A stretch of 47,862 nucleotides of DNA from Rhodobacterales bacterium (GTDB lineage Bacteria; Pseudomonadota; Alphaproteobacteria; Rhodobacterales; Rhodobacteraceae): assembly GCA_013297695.1 (NCBI GenBank), contig JAAFHX010000007.1, forward strand, positions 1 through 47,862, written 5' to 3'. The notes beneath the pieces were generated by a model that did no database searches, was not told the origin of the DNA, and saw only the letters and a program-made list of their open reading frames with translations. How positions within the stretch are numbered: position 1 is the first letter of the stretch; every line of letters begins with the position of its first letter. Shown here piece after piece: positions 1-8,548 of the stretch. The position numbers were made by a program, and so were the translations under genes.

Positions 1-32
1 CCCCATTCCCGACCGAAAAGGACACATCCCCG

Positions 33-893
33 ATGACAGCCCCGCTTCGCAGCGCTCCGCGCATTACCGACGATCTGATGCTGGCCAGCGAGGCGCGGCG
101 CGTCTTGCGTCGGCTGAGCGAACCCGGCGCCGTGCTGGCCATTGCCCCCGACATGGAAAAGGCCGTGGTGCTGCGCGAACTGCCGGACGGGCGCACCGCC
201 CGGACCGGGGTCGTGGACCGGGCCGTGGCGCAGGCCTTCGCGCTGAAGGACTGGATCTGCTGCCGCAAGTCGGGCCGGGTCGCGACCTATGACATCACGA
301 CCGCCGGGCGGGCGGCGCTGAAGCGGATGCTGGATGCCGAACAGCGGCAGGGCGGCCTGGCCGAGGCCGCAACGCCCTTCGCCGACCAGCACCGCGACTG
401 GGCCACGCGCGAGATCGGCGAAGACGACGGCGAAGGGTCGCGCAGGGTCCGGTACAACCTTGCCGAAAGCCCGGTGGCCGCCCTGGGACGGCGGCGCGAC
501 AAGGATGGCAAGCTGTTCCTGGAGCCGGACCTTGTCGAGGTGGCCGAACGTCTGCGCGAGGATTTCGAACTGGCGCAGATGGGGCCGCGCGTGGCGCAGA
601 ACTGGGACAGGTTCCTGACGGCGGGGGATCGCGGCGGTTTCCGCCCCGATGCCGGGCAGGCCGAGGGCCCGCGTTCCGCCCGCGACCGTGTGGCCGCGGC
701 ACTGCGCGATCTTGGCCCCGGGCTGGGCGACATGGTGCTGCGCTGCTGCTGCTTTCTGGAGGGGCTGGAGGCCGCCGAAAAGCGCATGGGCTGGTCGGCC
801 CGGTCGGGCAAGATCGTGCTGCGCATCGCGCTGCAGCGGCTCAAGCGCCACTACGACGAAACCTACGGCAGGTCCGGCCCGCTGATCGGCTGA
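33..893 (+). CDS. DUF6456 domain helix-turn-helix protein
   Basis: A 286-residue cytoplasmic protein. The N-terminal part (about residues 15-110) looks like a winged-helix fold with an AAGRAALKR-like wing region, and the C-terminal part (about 130-280) matches what I know as DUF6456, a domain common in alphaproteobacteria, ending with a helical stretch rich in Arg and Leu. The family is usually annotated as a putative DNA-binding regulator; the target is unknown. The ATG at 33 has AAGGA about 10 bases upstream. It is convergent with aquaporin, sharing a strong hairpin downstream. Function as a regulator is family knowledge plus inference. Confidence 0.75.
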   Translation: MTAPLRSAPRITDDLMLASEARRVLRRLSEPGAVLAIAPDMEKAVVLRELPDGRTARTGVVDRAVAQAFALKDWICCRKSGRVATYDITTAGRAALKRMLDAEQRQGGLAEAATPFADQHRDWATREIGEDDGEGSRRVRYNLAESPVAALGRRRDKDGKLFLEPDLVEVAERLREDFELAQMGPRVAQNWDRFLTAGDRGGFRPDAGQAEGPRSARDRVAAALRDLGPGLGDMVLRCCCFLEGLEAAEKRMGWSARSGKIVLRIALQRLKRHYDETYGRSGPLIG

Positions 894-904
894 TCTGCAG
901 TTGA

Positions 905-940
905 CGAAATGGAAACGGCGCGCGGACGGGCCGCGCGCCG
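905..940 (-). terminator. Hairpin between convergent genes, aqpZ terminator
   Basis: A perfect 10-bp inverted repeat (916-925 and 931-940, CGGCGCGCGG) with a 5-base loop lies between the DUF6456 gene and aqpZ. On the minus strand the stem is followed by TTTCCATTTC, a T-rich tail, so it fits a factor-independent terminator of aqpZ; it may also serve the plus strand. Confidence 0.6.
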
Positions 941-959
941 CACGGATGTCAGGCCTGCG

Positions 960-1664
960 TCAGTCGTCTGCGCGGGTCAGCCCGGCGGCATAAAGCGCGC
1001 CCGCCACGGCACCGCCCGCCAGAGGGGCCACGATGAACAGCCAAAGCTGCGACAGGGCGCGACCTCCTTCGAACAGGGCCGGGCCGATGGACCGGGCAGG
1101 GTTCACCGAAACGCCGGTGACGTGAATGCCGACCAGGTGGATCGCCGCCAGCGTCAGGCCGATGGCAAGACCCGCAAATCCGGCTGCCGCGCCGGACCCT
1201 GTCGCGCCAAGGATCACGGTGACGAAGATGAACGTCATCACGAATTCAAAGACCAGCGCGGCCGTCATGCTGTAGCCACCGCCATAGCCTTCGCCCCAGC
1301 CGTTCGTGCCCATGCCGCCGCCCCATCCGGGCGCGCCGCTGGCAATGACATAGATGATGAGGGCGCCGAGGGTGGCACCGATCACCTGTGCAATGGCATA
1401 GCCCACGAAATCGCTGACGCTCATCCGGCCGGCCGTCACCATCCCGAGCGATACCGCCGGGTTCAGATGCGCCCCCGAGATCGCACCCAGACCATAGGCC
1501 GCAGCAACGATCGACAGGCCGAAGGCAAGCGAGATGCCCTGGTAGCCGATGCCGACCATGACACCGTCCGCACCGACAACCTTTTGCCCGATCACTGCCG
1601 CACCCACGCCGAACAGCACGAGAATCATCGTTCCCAATGCTTCGGCAATCAGTTTCTTGGTCAT
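960..1664 (-). CDS. aqpZ: Aquaporin Z
   Basis: A 234-residue MIP-family water channel in the inner membrane with six predicted membrane helices. Both half-helix signature motifs are visible: [10 protein letters not shown] in the first half and GVSVNPARS in the second. Length and the N-terminal [12 protein letters not shown] are typical of bacterial AqpZ. The open frame runs much further upstream across lipA, but the ATG at 1664 is preceded by AAGGAGG at ideal spacing, which fixes the start. It is transcribed divergently from lipA. A glycine-rich periplasmic or loop segment (about residues 107-125, many Gly and Tyr) is longer than in E. coli AqpZ. Glycerol facilitation cannot be excluded, though AqpZ is the better match. 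Confidence 0.93.
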   Translation of the reverse strand: MTKKLIAEALGTMILVLFGVGAAVIGQKVVGADGVMVGIGYQGISLAFGLSIVAAAYGLGAISGAHLNPAVSLGMVTAGRMSVSDFVGYAIAQVIGATLGALIIYVIASGAPGWGGGMGTNGWGEGYGGGYSMTAALVFEFVMTFIFVTVILGATGSGAAAGFAGLAIGLTLAAIHLVGIHVTGVSVNPARSIGPALFEGGRALSQLWLFIVAPLAGGAVAGALYAAGLTRADD

Positions 1665-1707
1665 GTTCCCTCCTTGGTCGGTGCGCGACCACGTCCTGAC
1701 GGCACCG

Positions 1708-1776
1708 ATATCTTTCTTCGTTTCCGGATGCGTCACTGCCTCCGGTTGCCTTGGGGCTGCAAAGACCATATCTTTG
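1708..1776. promoter_or_regulatory. lipA promoter and palindromic operator candidate
   Basis: TTGCCT (1746-1751) and TATCTT (1769-1774), 17 bases apart, fit a sigma-70-type promoter for lipA with a short leader. The minus-10 is embedded in a perfect inverted repeat CAAAGA-CCATA-TCTTTG (1760-1776). The core ATATCTTT recurs exactly at 1708-1715, 60 bases upstream, towards aqpZ. The arrangement suggests a regulator acting on one or both divergent genes (inference). Confidence 0.4.
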
Positions 1777-1805
1777 TAAAGAGCTTGCGTCAGGGGAAAA
1801 AAGCA

Positions 1806-2756
1806 GTGCGTGATCTTTCTTTGCCCGACCAGCGGCATCCGGAAAAGGCCCATCGCCCGGACAATGCACAGCCGAAAAAGCCCGACTGGATTCGAGTCAA
1901 GGCCCCCACCAGCGCGGGTTACAAGGCCACGCGTGACATCATCCGCGAACAGCGGCTGGTGACGGTCTGCGAAGAGGCGGGCTGCCCCAACGTCGGCGAA
2001 TGCTGGAGCCAGGGCCACGCCACCATGATGATCATGGGCGAGATCTGCACGCGCGGCTGCACCTTCTGCAACGTGGCGACCGGCAAGCCGCAGACGCTGG
2101 ACGCGTTCGAACCCGGCCGGGTGGCCCATGCAGTCGCCCAGCTCGGGCTGAACCATGTGGTCGTGACCAGCGTTGACCGCGACGATCTGGCCGATGGCGG
2201 GGCCGAGCATTTCGCCCAGACGATCCGTGCCATCCGTCACCGCGCACCCGCCACCACCATCGAGGTCCTGGTGCCCGATTTCCTGCGCTGCGACGCGACG
2301 GCGCTGGAAACCGTTGTCGCCGCGCGGCCCGACGTGTTCAACCACAACCTTGAAACCGTGCCGGGCCTGTACCCCGAGGTGCGGCCCGGCGCGCGCTATT
2401 TCCACAGCCTGCGCCTGCTGCAGCGGGTCAAGGAACTGGACCCGGCGATGTTCACCAAATCGGGCATCATGGTGGGTCTGGGCGAGGACCGGCAGTCGGT
2501 TGGTCAGGTGATGGATGACATGCGCGCGGCGGATGTCGATTTCCTGACCATCGGCCAGTATCTGCAGCCGACCCCCAAGCACCATGCCGTCGCCCGCTTC
2601 GTCACGCCCGACGAGTTCAAGGCCTATGAGACGGCGGCCTTCGGCAAGGGGTTCCTGATGGTCTCGGCCACCCCGCTGACGCGGTCGTCCTATCACGCGG
2701 GCGAGGATTTCGCGCGCCTGCGCAGCGCACGGCTGGACCGCCTCGGGCGCGGCTGA
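1806..2756 (+). CDS. lipA: Lipoyl synthase
   Basis: Radical SAM enzyme inserting two sulfurs into protein-bound octanoyl groups to make lipoate for 2-oxoacid dehydrogenases and the glycine cleavage system. The 316-residue protein has the auxiliary cluster ligands C55, C60 and C66 ([12 protein letters not shown]) and the SAM cluster triad C81, C85, C88 (CTRGCTFC), plus the C-terminal RSSY motif whose Ser binds the auxiliary cluster. I chose the GTG at 1806: it gives the [11 protein letters not shown] start usual for the family, has AGGGGA upstream, and longer in-frame starts would run through the aqpZ gene. Potential lipoate clients include the E2 subunit at 26660-27988 in this window. Confidence 0.96.
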   Translation: MRDLSLPDQRHPEKAHRPDNAQPKKPDWIRVKAPTSAGYKATRDIIREQRLVTVCEEAGCPNVGECWSQGHATMMIMGEICTRGCTFCNVATGKPQTLDAFEPGRVAHAVAQLGLNHVVVTSVDRDDLADGGAEHFAQTIRAIRHRAPATTIEVLVPDFLRCDATALETVVAARPDVFNHNLETVPGLYPEVRPGARYFHSLRLLQRVKELDPAMFTKSGIMVGLGEDRQSVGQVMDDMRAADVDFLTIGQYLQPTPKHHAVARFVTPDEFKAYETAAFGKGFLMVSATPLTRSSYHAGEDFARLRSARLDRLGRG

Positions 2757-2763
2757 AAAAGAC

Positions 2764-2816
2764 TTCAGACATTCTTCGGTTTTGCCTTAGGCTTTCGCAG
2801 CGCCCGGTCGGGCGCT
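2764..2816 (+). promoter_or_regulatory. Weak promoter candidate plus short palindrome before CoA ligase
   Basis: TTCAGA (2764-2769) and CTTAGG (2786-2791) are 16 bases apart. Downstream, AGCGCCCG-GT-CGGGCGCT (2799-2816) is a perfect palindrome just ahead of the GGAGGGGAGG ribosome site of the next gene. It could be a lipA terminator without T-tract, or a leader hairpin. Confidence 0.3.
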
Positions 2817-2838
2817 CCGGAGGGGAGGCCGGTCAAGA

Positions 2839-4389
2839 ATGATCTATCGCAGCCAGTATTCCGACATCAGCGTTCCCGACGCGGCCGTTGCCGAGTTTGT
2901 GTTTGCGGGCCTGAAGGGGCGCGAGGATCAGCCCGCACTGATCGATGGTCAGACCGGGCGCGCCATGACGGGGGCTGAACTGATCGACGCCGCGCGCCGC
3001 TTTGCCGGTGCGCTGGCCGCGCGCGGCATCGGGCCGGGCAAGGTCGTGGCGCTGATGGCCCCGAACTGCCCCGAATTCGCCGTGGTCTTCTTCGGCACGT
3101 CCATTGCCGGGGCCACGATCACCACTGTCAACCCGACCTACACCGCGCAGGAGTTGCGCCACCAGTTGAACGACAGCGGTGCGGTGCTGCTGGTCGTGCC
3201 GCCCGCCCTGCTGCCGCTGGCCGCCGATGCCGTCGCGGGAACGGCCGTGACCGAGACCGTTGCACTGGCGGGTGACGGGGAAGCGGCGACTGCCTGGCAC
3301 GAAGTGCTGTCGGCGGCCCCCATCGCGCAGGTCCCGCTGGACCCCGCGACGGCCATTCTTGCACTGCCCTATTCCTCTGGCACCACGGGCCTGCCCAAGG
3401 GCGTGATGCTGACCCACCGCAACCTTGTGGCGAATGCCGTTCAGATCGGGGCCTGTCTGGATATCCGGCCCGGCGACGTCACGCTTGCCGTGCTGCCCTT
3501 CTTCCACATCTACGGAATGGAGGTGCTGCTTAACCTGCAACTGGCGAGGGGGGCCGCTGTGGTGACGCTGCCGCGCTTTGATCTGCCTTTGGCGCTCAGG
3601 CTGATCGAGGATCATCGTTCGCGGCACCTCTACATCGTGCCGCCCGTGGTCCTGGCACTGGCCAAGCATCCGCTGGTGGACCAGCACGATCTGTCCTCGC
3701 TGGACCTCGTCATCTCGGGTGCCGCCCCGCTTGGTCCGGACCTGACGCTGGCCTGTGCGGCACGTCTGGGCTGCGAGGTGGCGCAGGGCTATGGAATGAC
3801 CGAGGCGAGCCCTGTCACCCATTTCTCGCGGACCAGGGGAACTCCGCCCGGCGCATCGGGCGAGCTTGTCGCCGGCACCGAGGCGCGGATCGTCGATCCC
3901 GGGACCGGACGCGATGCCGCACCCGGGGCCGAGGGCGAGCTTTGGGTGCGTGGTCCGCAGGTCATGGTCGGGTATCTGAACAACCCCGAGGCAACGGCCC
4001 GCACCATCACGCCCGACGGCTGGCTGCGGACCGGCGATCTTGGACGGGTCGATGAAAACGGCAACCTCTGGATCGTGGACCGGGTCAAGGAACTGATCAA
4101 GGTCAAGGGCTTTCAGGTCGCCCCTGCGGAACTGGAAGGCTTGCTGCTGGCCCATCCCGCCATTGCCGACTGCGCCGTGATCGGTCGGCCCGATGACGAG
4201 GCGGGCGAGGTGCCGGTGGCCTTTGTCGTGCGCCGGGCCGAAGCTGCGCTGACCGAGGCCGAAGTACAGGCCCATATCGCCGGGCAGGTGGCCCATTACA
4301 AGGCGCTGAGGGCGGTGCACTTCACCGACCTGATCCCGAAATCACCTTCGGGCAAAATCCTGCGCCGGGTTCTGCGGGCGCAAGCCTGA
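2839..4389 (+). CDS. AMP-dependent acyl/aryl-CoA ligase, 4-coumarate-CoA-ligase type
   Basis: A 516-residue ANL-superfamily ligase that would activate a carboxylic acid as acyl-AMP and then form the CoA thioester. The P-loop motif SSGTTGLPKG is at about 178-188, the FFHIYGM and GYGMTEASP motifs characteristic of 4CL-like enzymes follow, then the RTGDLG hinge region, and the catalytic Lys in the C-terminal PKSPSGKILRR motif. Start ATG is preceded by GGAGGGGAGG. It follows lipA and precedes a secreted beta-propeller, but spacing suggests separate transcription. The exact substrate (phenylpropenoic, medium-chain or other acid) cannot be read from sequence; 4CL-like enzymes in this group are promiscuous. 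Confidence 0.88.
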   Translation: MIYRSQYSDISVPDAAVAEFVFAGLKGREDQPALIDGQTGRAMTGAELIDAARRFAGALAARGIGPGKVVALMAPNCPEFAVVFFGTSIAGATITTVNPTYTAQELRHQLNDSGAVLLVVPPALLPLAADAVAGTAVTETVALAGDGEAATAWHEVLSAAPIAQVPLDPATAILALPYSSGTTGLPKGVMLTHRNLVANAVQIGACLDIRPGDVTLAVLPFFHIYGMEVLLNLQLARGAAVVTLPRFDLPLALRLIEDHRSRHLYIVPPVVLALAKHPLVDQHDLSSLDLVISGAAPLGPDLTLACAARLGCEVAQGYGMTEASPVTHFSRTRGTPPGASGELVAGTEARIVDPGTGRDAAPGAEGELWVRGPQVMVGYLNNPEATARTITPDGWLRTGDLGRVDENGNLWIVDRVKELIKVKGFQVAPAELEGLLLAHPAIADCAVIGRPDDEAGEVPVAFVVRRAEAALTEAEVQAHIAGQVAHYKALRAVHFTDLIPKSPSGKILRRVLRAQA

Positions 4390-4734
4390 AGCCGGGAAAG
4401 GCAGACCGGGCCGGGGCCGCGAAAAGGCGCGGTCGGGTCTGGGTGTTCCCTGCGGCACAGCGTTCGGCGCGCAGCGCGGCGAAGGATTGCCGACCGGATT
4501 CGGCGCACCGCTGCAGCGCAAAGGGGCAATGCGCGAAAGGCGGCGGGCAAGCCGACGCGATCATGGACAGGGCATCGTGCCAGGCCGCACCTGCCCTGAT
4601 CAGGGGGCCCGATCCGCCCGTGCGGACCTTTGGCCAGGGCAAGGAAAATCGCGGGAACGGGAACGGCCGGAAGGCCCTGACGCAGAACATCGGGCCGGAT
4701 CGGAACTGTCGGATCAACAGATCGGAGGAAAGAG
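4390..4734. other. Intergenic stretch with an imperfect hairpin
   Basis: No convincing gene. Just after the CoA ligase an imperfect hairpin spans 4402-4441: CAGACC pairs with GGTCTG and an inner CCGCG pairs with CGCGG around AAAAGG, a plausible terminator without T-tract. The remainder shows no start with coding character and presumably holds the promoter of the following gene. Confidence 0.4.
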
Positions 4735-5604
4735 ATGAAGCAGAACTGCATGGCTGCACTGGTCGTCACGGCCGGGCTCTGGGGCGGCACGATGGGGGCG
4801 GCGCAAGAGGCTGTCTGGACGCTCGAAGGGCTGAACATGCCCGAAAGCGTCTTTTTCGACGCGGGCCGGGATGTCCTTTATGTCTCCAGCATTGGCGGCG
4901 AGATGCTCGCCAAGGACGGGAACGGCGTGATCTCGCGCGTCAGCCCCGACGGGAAGATGCTGGACGCGGCATGGATCACCGGCCTTGACGCCCCCAAGGG
5001 GTTGTTCAGCGACGGCACCACCCTTTATGTCAGCGACATCGACCGGCTTGTTGTCATCGATATCGAAACCGGCAAGATCTCGGGGATTTTTCCGGTCGAA
5101 GGTGCCGTCTTTCTGAACGATACGGCGATGGACAGTGCGGGTCGGGTCTATGTGTCGGACACGGTCGCAAGCCGCATCCACGTCCTGTCCGGCAGCGAAA
5201 TGACGGTTCTTGCCGAAGGCGAGGACTTGCAGCACCCCAATGGCCTGAATGTCCAGGACGGGCGTCTGGTGGTTGCCGGATGGGGCAAGGGGCTGAAAGA
5301 CGACCTGACGACCGAAGTCGGGGGGCACCTTCTGGTGGTCGATCTTCAGACCGGGGCCGTGGCCCCCCTGGGGTCGGGTGCCCCGGTCGGGAACCTCGAC
5401 GGGCTGGAACCCGACGGCAAGGGGGGCTGGATGGCGACCGACTGGATCGCCGGGTCGGCCTTGCGGATTTCAGAAGACGGGACGTCCACCCAGCTTCTTG
5501 ACCTCGACATGGGCAGTGCCGATCTGGAATACATCGCCGACCGGTCGCTGCTGATCGTGCCGATGACCCTTGGCGGCAAGCTGGTCGCCTATTCCGTCGA
5601 TTAG
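4735..5604 (+). CDS. Secreted SMP-30/gluconolactonase-like beta-propeller protein
   Basis: A 289-residue protein with a Sec signal peptide (MKQNCMAALVVTAGLWGG, cleavage likely near GAAQEA at about 24). The mature part consists of repeated short beta-strand units with motifs such as PKGLFSDGTTLYVSD, LNDTAMDSAGRVYVSD, HPNGLNVQDGRLVVAGWG and NLDGLEPDGKGG, typical of the six-bladed SMP-30/gluconolactonase/LRE propeller. These usually bind a divalent metal and hydrolyse lactones or organophosphate-like esters; a periplasmic location is predicted. GGAGGAAAG lies before the ATG. The substrate is unknown and a purely binding role is possible. Confidence 0.75.
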   Translation: MKQNCMAALVVTAGLWGGTMGAAQEAVWTLEGLNMPESVFFDAGRDVLYVSSIGGEMLAKDGNGVISRVSPDGKMLDAAWITGLDAPKGLFSDGTTLYVSDIDRLVVIDIETGKISGIFPVEGAVFLNDTAMDSAGRVYVSDTVASRIHVLSGSEMTVLAEGEDLQHPNGLNVQDGRLVVAGWGKGLKDDLTTEVGGHLLVVDLQTGAVAPLGSGAPVGNLDGLEPDGKGGWMATDWIAGSALRISEDGTSTQLLDLDMGSADLEYIADRSLLIVPMTLGGKLVAYSVD

Positions 5605-5621
5605 ACCGCGCATCACGACAC

Positions 5622-5656
5622 GGCCGGGCGCTTCCTTTTTCCGGCGGCGCCCGGTT
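5622..5656. terminator. Bidirectional hairpin between convergent genes
   Basis: CCGGGCGC (5624-5631) pairs with GCGCCCGG (5647-5654), with further wobble pairs outside and a 15-base loop that contains CCTTTTT. It sits between the convergent propeller and MFS genes and probably ends both transcripts. Confidence 0.5.
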
Positions 5657-5679
5657 GCGATCAGGGCCGGCAGGGCCGA

Positions 5680-6900
5680 TCAGGCCCGCTTCACATCCGG
5701 CAGGAACACCGCAAGCACGCCGATCAGCGGCAGGAACGAGCACAGCCAGAACACATGTTCGATGCTGGTCGCATCCGCAATCATGCCGATGCCCGCAGCG
5801 CCGAGGCCCCCGAGGCCGAAGGCCAGGCCGAAGAACAGCCCCGCCACCAGCCCCACCTTGGACGGCATCAGGTCCTGCGCATAGACGATGATCGCCGGAA
5901 ACGCCGATGCCAGGATCAGCCCGGCCAGCGAACTCAGCACGATGGTCAGCCCGAGGCCGACGAAGGGGATCAGCATCGCGATAGGGGCCACCCCCAGGAT
6001 CGACACCCAGATCACCCGCTTGCGCCCGATCCGGTCACCGATGGGGCCACCGATGATCGTGCCGACCGCGACTGCGGCGAGGAACACGAACAGGTAAAGC
6101 TGCGCCTCCTGCACGCCCAGGCCGAACCGGTCGATCAGGTAAAAGGTGAAATAGCTGGAGTAGGCCGCCATGTAGACAAATTTGGAAAAGCTGAGCGCGA
6201 TCAGCACCAGGATCGCCCCGACCACAACCGCGCGGGGCAGGGCCTGCATCGCCGGCCGCGCCCGCGCCGCGCGGGCGCGCGCCAGACCCTCGATCCTGTA
6301 CCAGCGCCCCACCAGCCACAGCACGCCCATGCCCAACACGGCGACCCCGGCCAGCCATTCGATGCTGATCTGCCCGAACGGCACCACGATGAACGCCGCC
6401 AGCAGCGGGCCAAAGGCCGACCCCGCATTGCCGCCCACCTGAAACACCGATTGCGCAAAGCCGGGCCGCAGACCCGCCGCAAGCCGCGCGATGCGGCTCG
6501 ATTCGGGGTGAAAGACGCTCGACCCCATGCCGATCAGCGCAACAGCAGCCAGCACCACCGCAAAGCTGGGCGCATGGGCCAGCAGGATCAGCCCGGAAAA
6601 CGTGAACCCCATGCCCGCCACCAGCGAATAGGGCAGGGGGCGGCGGTCGGTGTAGATGCCGACAAGCGGTTGCAGCAGCGACGCCGTGCCCTGGAACACC
6701 AGGGTAATCAGCCCGATCTGGCCAAAGGTCAGGGCCAGTTCGCCCTTCAGCACCGGATAGATCGCCGGGATCAGCGACTGCATCAGGTCGTTCAGCATGT
6801 GGCAGAACGCCACCGCCAGGATGATGGGCAGCACCGTATGTTCGGCGGTCAACGGACGAACGGCCGGGGGGGGCCCGGAATCGGTGCTCTGGATGGTCAT
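5680..6900 (-). CDS. MFS exporter, fosmidomycin-resistance (Fsr) type
   Basis: A 406-residue inner-membrane transporter with about twelve hydrophobic segments. The N-terminal HMLNDLMQSLIPAIYPVLK and GQIGLITLVFQGTASLLQPLVG segments and the GSSVFHPE motif are characteristic of the fosmidomycin-resistance branch of the major facilitator superfamily, proton-driven drug exporters. The ATG at 6900 (MTIQSTDSG) is preferred because GGAGA lies upstream; an upstream in-frame start at 6942 lacks a ribosome site. The gene is minus strand, downstream of the cytochrome operon but probably independent. Natural substrate unknown. Confidence 0.88.
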   Translation of the reverse strand: MTIQSTDSGPPPAVRPLTAEHTVLPIILAVAFCHMLNDLMQSLIPAIYPVLKGELALTFGQIGLITLVFQGTASLLQPLVGIYTDRRPLPYSLVAGMGFTFSGLILLAHAPSFAVVLAAVALIGMGSSVFHPESSRIARLAAGLRPGFAQSVFQVGGNAGSAFGPLLAAFIVVPFGQISIEWLAGVAVLGMGVLWLVGRWYRIEGLARARAARARPAMQALPRAVVVGAILVLIALSFSKFVYMAAYSSYFTFYLIDRFGLGVQEAQLYLFVFLAAVAVGTIIGGPIGDRIGRKRVIWVSILGVAPIAMLIPFVGLGLTIVLSSLAGLILASAFPAIIVYAQDLMPSKVGLVAGLFFGLAFGLGGLGAAGIGMIADATSIEHVFWLCSFLPLIGVLAVFLPDVKRA

Positions 6901-6980
6901 CGGTCTCTCCGCACGGTGGCCCGTTCTGGAACGCAACGGCAACCCGAGTCAACGCCCCAGGGGCCGGGGTCGCGCGCGCA

Positions 6981-7871
6981 TCACGGCACGGCGGGGACGC
7001 GCTTCAGATAGGCCGCAATCGCCGCACGGTCCGCATCCGTCAACCGCGCCATGTTGGACACCACATCTGCCATCCCGCCGCCTGCGGAATCAAAATCCGG
7101 GGTGAACCCGGATTTCAGGTATTCGGCAATGTCGGCTTCAGACCAGTCCAATGCTGCCGGGGTGATGTTGGGAATCTTTCCCTTTCCGTCAGGGTTAGGG
7201 CCACCGGCAAGCCAGCGCGACAGGTCGCGCCCGCCAAGCGCATTGCGCGGGGTGTGGCATTCCGAACAATGGCCCAGCCCCTCGACCAGATAGCGCCCGC
7301 GCTGTTCCTCCGGGGTCAGATCGCCGTTCACCACCCAGTCGGGCGACAGGAACAGCAGTTTCCACCCACCCAGCAGAAGGCGCTGGTTGAACGGGAATCC
7401 CACCTCATGCGGCAGGCTGGGCACGTCCGACGGCGGCAGGGTCATCAGGAAGGCATGCAGGTCGGCCACGTCCTGCGGCGTCGCGTGGACGTATGAGGTA
7501 TAGGGGAAGGCCGGGTAGAAATGTTCCCCCTCGGGCGAGGTGCCGTGGCGCATGGCCGTATCAAGATCGACCACGCTCCATGCCCCGATGCCCTGCACCG
7601 GATCGGGCGAGATGTTGGGGGCATGGAAGGTACCGAAGGCGGTCTTGAACGCACGCCCGCCTGCCAGCACCAGATGTGCCGCACCCGTGCTGTCGGGCAC
7701 CGCATGGCACGACGCGCAGCCCCCGGCCCAGAACACCGCCTCGCCGCGCGCGGCATCCCCCGTCAGCGTGGCAAAGACCGACGGGTCGCTGTGCTGCGGC
7801 CGGGTCAGCAGCACGAATCCGCCAAGGCCGACCAGCCCCAGCACAACCAGTCCGATCAGCCAGCGCAGCAT
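6981..7871 (-). CDS. Membrane-anchored dihaem cytochrome c
   Basis: A 296-residue electron carrier with an N-terminal hydrophobic anchor (about residues 3-22) and two class I cytochrome c domains in the periplasm. Haem attachment sites are C52-x-x-C55-H56 (CASCH) and C202-x-x-C205-H206 (CSECH). The NISPD and NITP segments after each site resemble the cytochrome subunits of membrane alcohol/aldehyde/gluconate dehydrogenases, but no dehydrogenase is adjacent. It lies 39 bp downstream of the cytochrome c' gene on the same strand and is likely co-transcribed with it. GGGGGA precedes the ATG. Partner enzyme unknown. Confidence 0.88.
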   Translation of the reverse strand: MLRWLIGLVVLGLVGLGGFVLLTRPQHSDPSVFATLTGDAARGEAVFWAGGCASCHAVPDSTGAAHLVLAGGRAFKTAFGTFHAPNISPDPVQGIGAWSVVDLDTAMRHGTSPEGEHFYPAFPYTSYVHATPQDVADLHAFLMTLPPSDVPSLPHEVGFPFNQRLLLGGWKLLFLSPDWVVNGDLTPEEQRGRYLVEGLGHCSECHTPRNALGGRDLSRWLAGGPNPDGKGKIPNITPAALDWSEADIAEYLKSGFTPDFDSAGGGMADVVSNMARLTDADRAAIAAYLKRVPAVP

Positions 7872-7910
7872 CCGCGATCCCCCCGCACCCTCGTGCCGGT
7901 GCAGGTTACG

Positions 7911-8378
7911 TCACTCTTCGGGCTGGCGATAGGCCTTGTGGCAGGCACCGCAGGCCCCGCCAAGCGCGGCCATTCCCGCCTTGACCCCATCGACATTCGT
8001 TCCCGCCGACGCAACCATTCCCGCCGCCGCCGTGTTCAGGTCGGCGATCTTGGCCAGAAACCCGGCCTGATCCGACCAGATCGCGGGCAGGGCAAAGCTG
8101 TCTGGCGCGGTCGGGTAGTCCGATCCGGCGGGGAACAGGTCCGGGCTCATCACCGACGACAGCGCCGCGATGTTCGCGGCCGCCCGCGTGGCAACCGGGG
8201 CGTCATAGGCGACGGCGCCCTTGGCCATGCCGCCCAGGGTTGCAAGGTTCTGCGCCATCAGCAGCATCAGTCCGTGGCGGGCCTCGATCACGTCCTTGAA
8301 CGGGCTTTCCGCATCCTGGGCAAGGGCGGGGAGTGAGACGGTTGCGGCTAGGGCCGCCAGAACGAACAGACGCTTCAT
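7911..8378 (-). CDS. Cytochrome c'/c-556 family protein
   Basis: A 155-residue periplasmic protein with signal peptide MKRLFVLAALAATVSLPALAQ and a four-helix-bundle class II cytochrome c. The haem site is near the C terminus, C143-x-x-C146-H147 (CGACH), as in cytochrome c'. Members bind NO, CO or O2 or carry electrons; Met in RHGLMLLM could be a sixth ligand as in c-556. Start ATG with AGGA upstream. First gene of a two-gene unit with the dihaem cytochrome, suggesting a shared electron route. Confidence 0.88.
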   Translation of the reverse strand: MKRLFVLAALAATVSLPALAQDAESPFKDVIEARHGLMLLMAQNLATLGGMAKGAVAYDAPVATRAAANIAALSSVMSPDLFPAGSDYPTAPDSFALPAIWSDQAGFLAKIADLNTAAAGMVASAGTNVDGVKAGMAALGGACGACHKAYRQPEE

Positions 8379-8486
8379 GGACCGATCCTGTGTTTGGCCC
8401 GTACCGGGCCGATGCCGGGGGCTACGACTCGAACTCTAACCGCATGCGCCCGCTTTGCGACAGATGCAGACAGTCGTACGCCTACA

Positions 8487-8510
8487 CATTCGTGTGAATG
8501 CATGTTTTTT
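8487..8510 (+). terminator. Terminator-like hairpin with T6 on the plus strand, no gene upstream
   Basis: CATTC-GTGT-GAATG (8487-8500) is followed by CATG and six T (8505-8510). It reads as a small terminator on the plus strand although both flanking genes are on the minus strand. In the minus orientation it lies in the leader or promoter region of the cytochrome c' gene. Confidence 0.3.
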
Positions 8511-8528
8511 GGGCGGAGGCGACCTAAC

Positions 8529-8543
8529 AGGGCGCGACGCCCT
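8529..8543 (-). terminator. Short hairpin after hpt
   Basis: AGGGCG-CGA-CGCCCT, a perfect 6-bp stem immediately downstream of the hpt stop codon, without a T-tract. Possible hpt terminator. Confidence 0.3.
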
Positions 8544-8548
8544 CGCAA

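Noticed and set aside
909-1805. Plus-strand upstream extension of the lipA frame
   Set aside because: It runs antisense through aqpZ, is rich in Arg, His and Gly, and the GTG at 1806 with a ribosome site explains lipA.
1665-2696. Long minus-strand extension of the aqpZ frame across lipA
   Set aside because: Antisense shadow of lipA; the ATG at 1664 has a perfect ribosome site.
4441-4734. Several short plus-strand frames between the CoA ligase and propeller genes
   Set aside because: No ribosome sites at plausible starts, Arg-rich composition, and no recognisable family.
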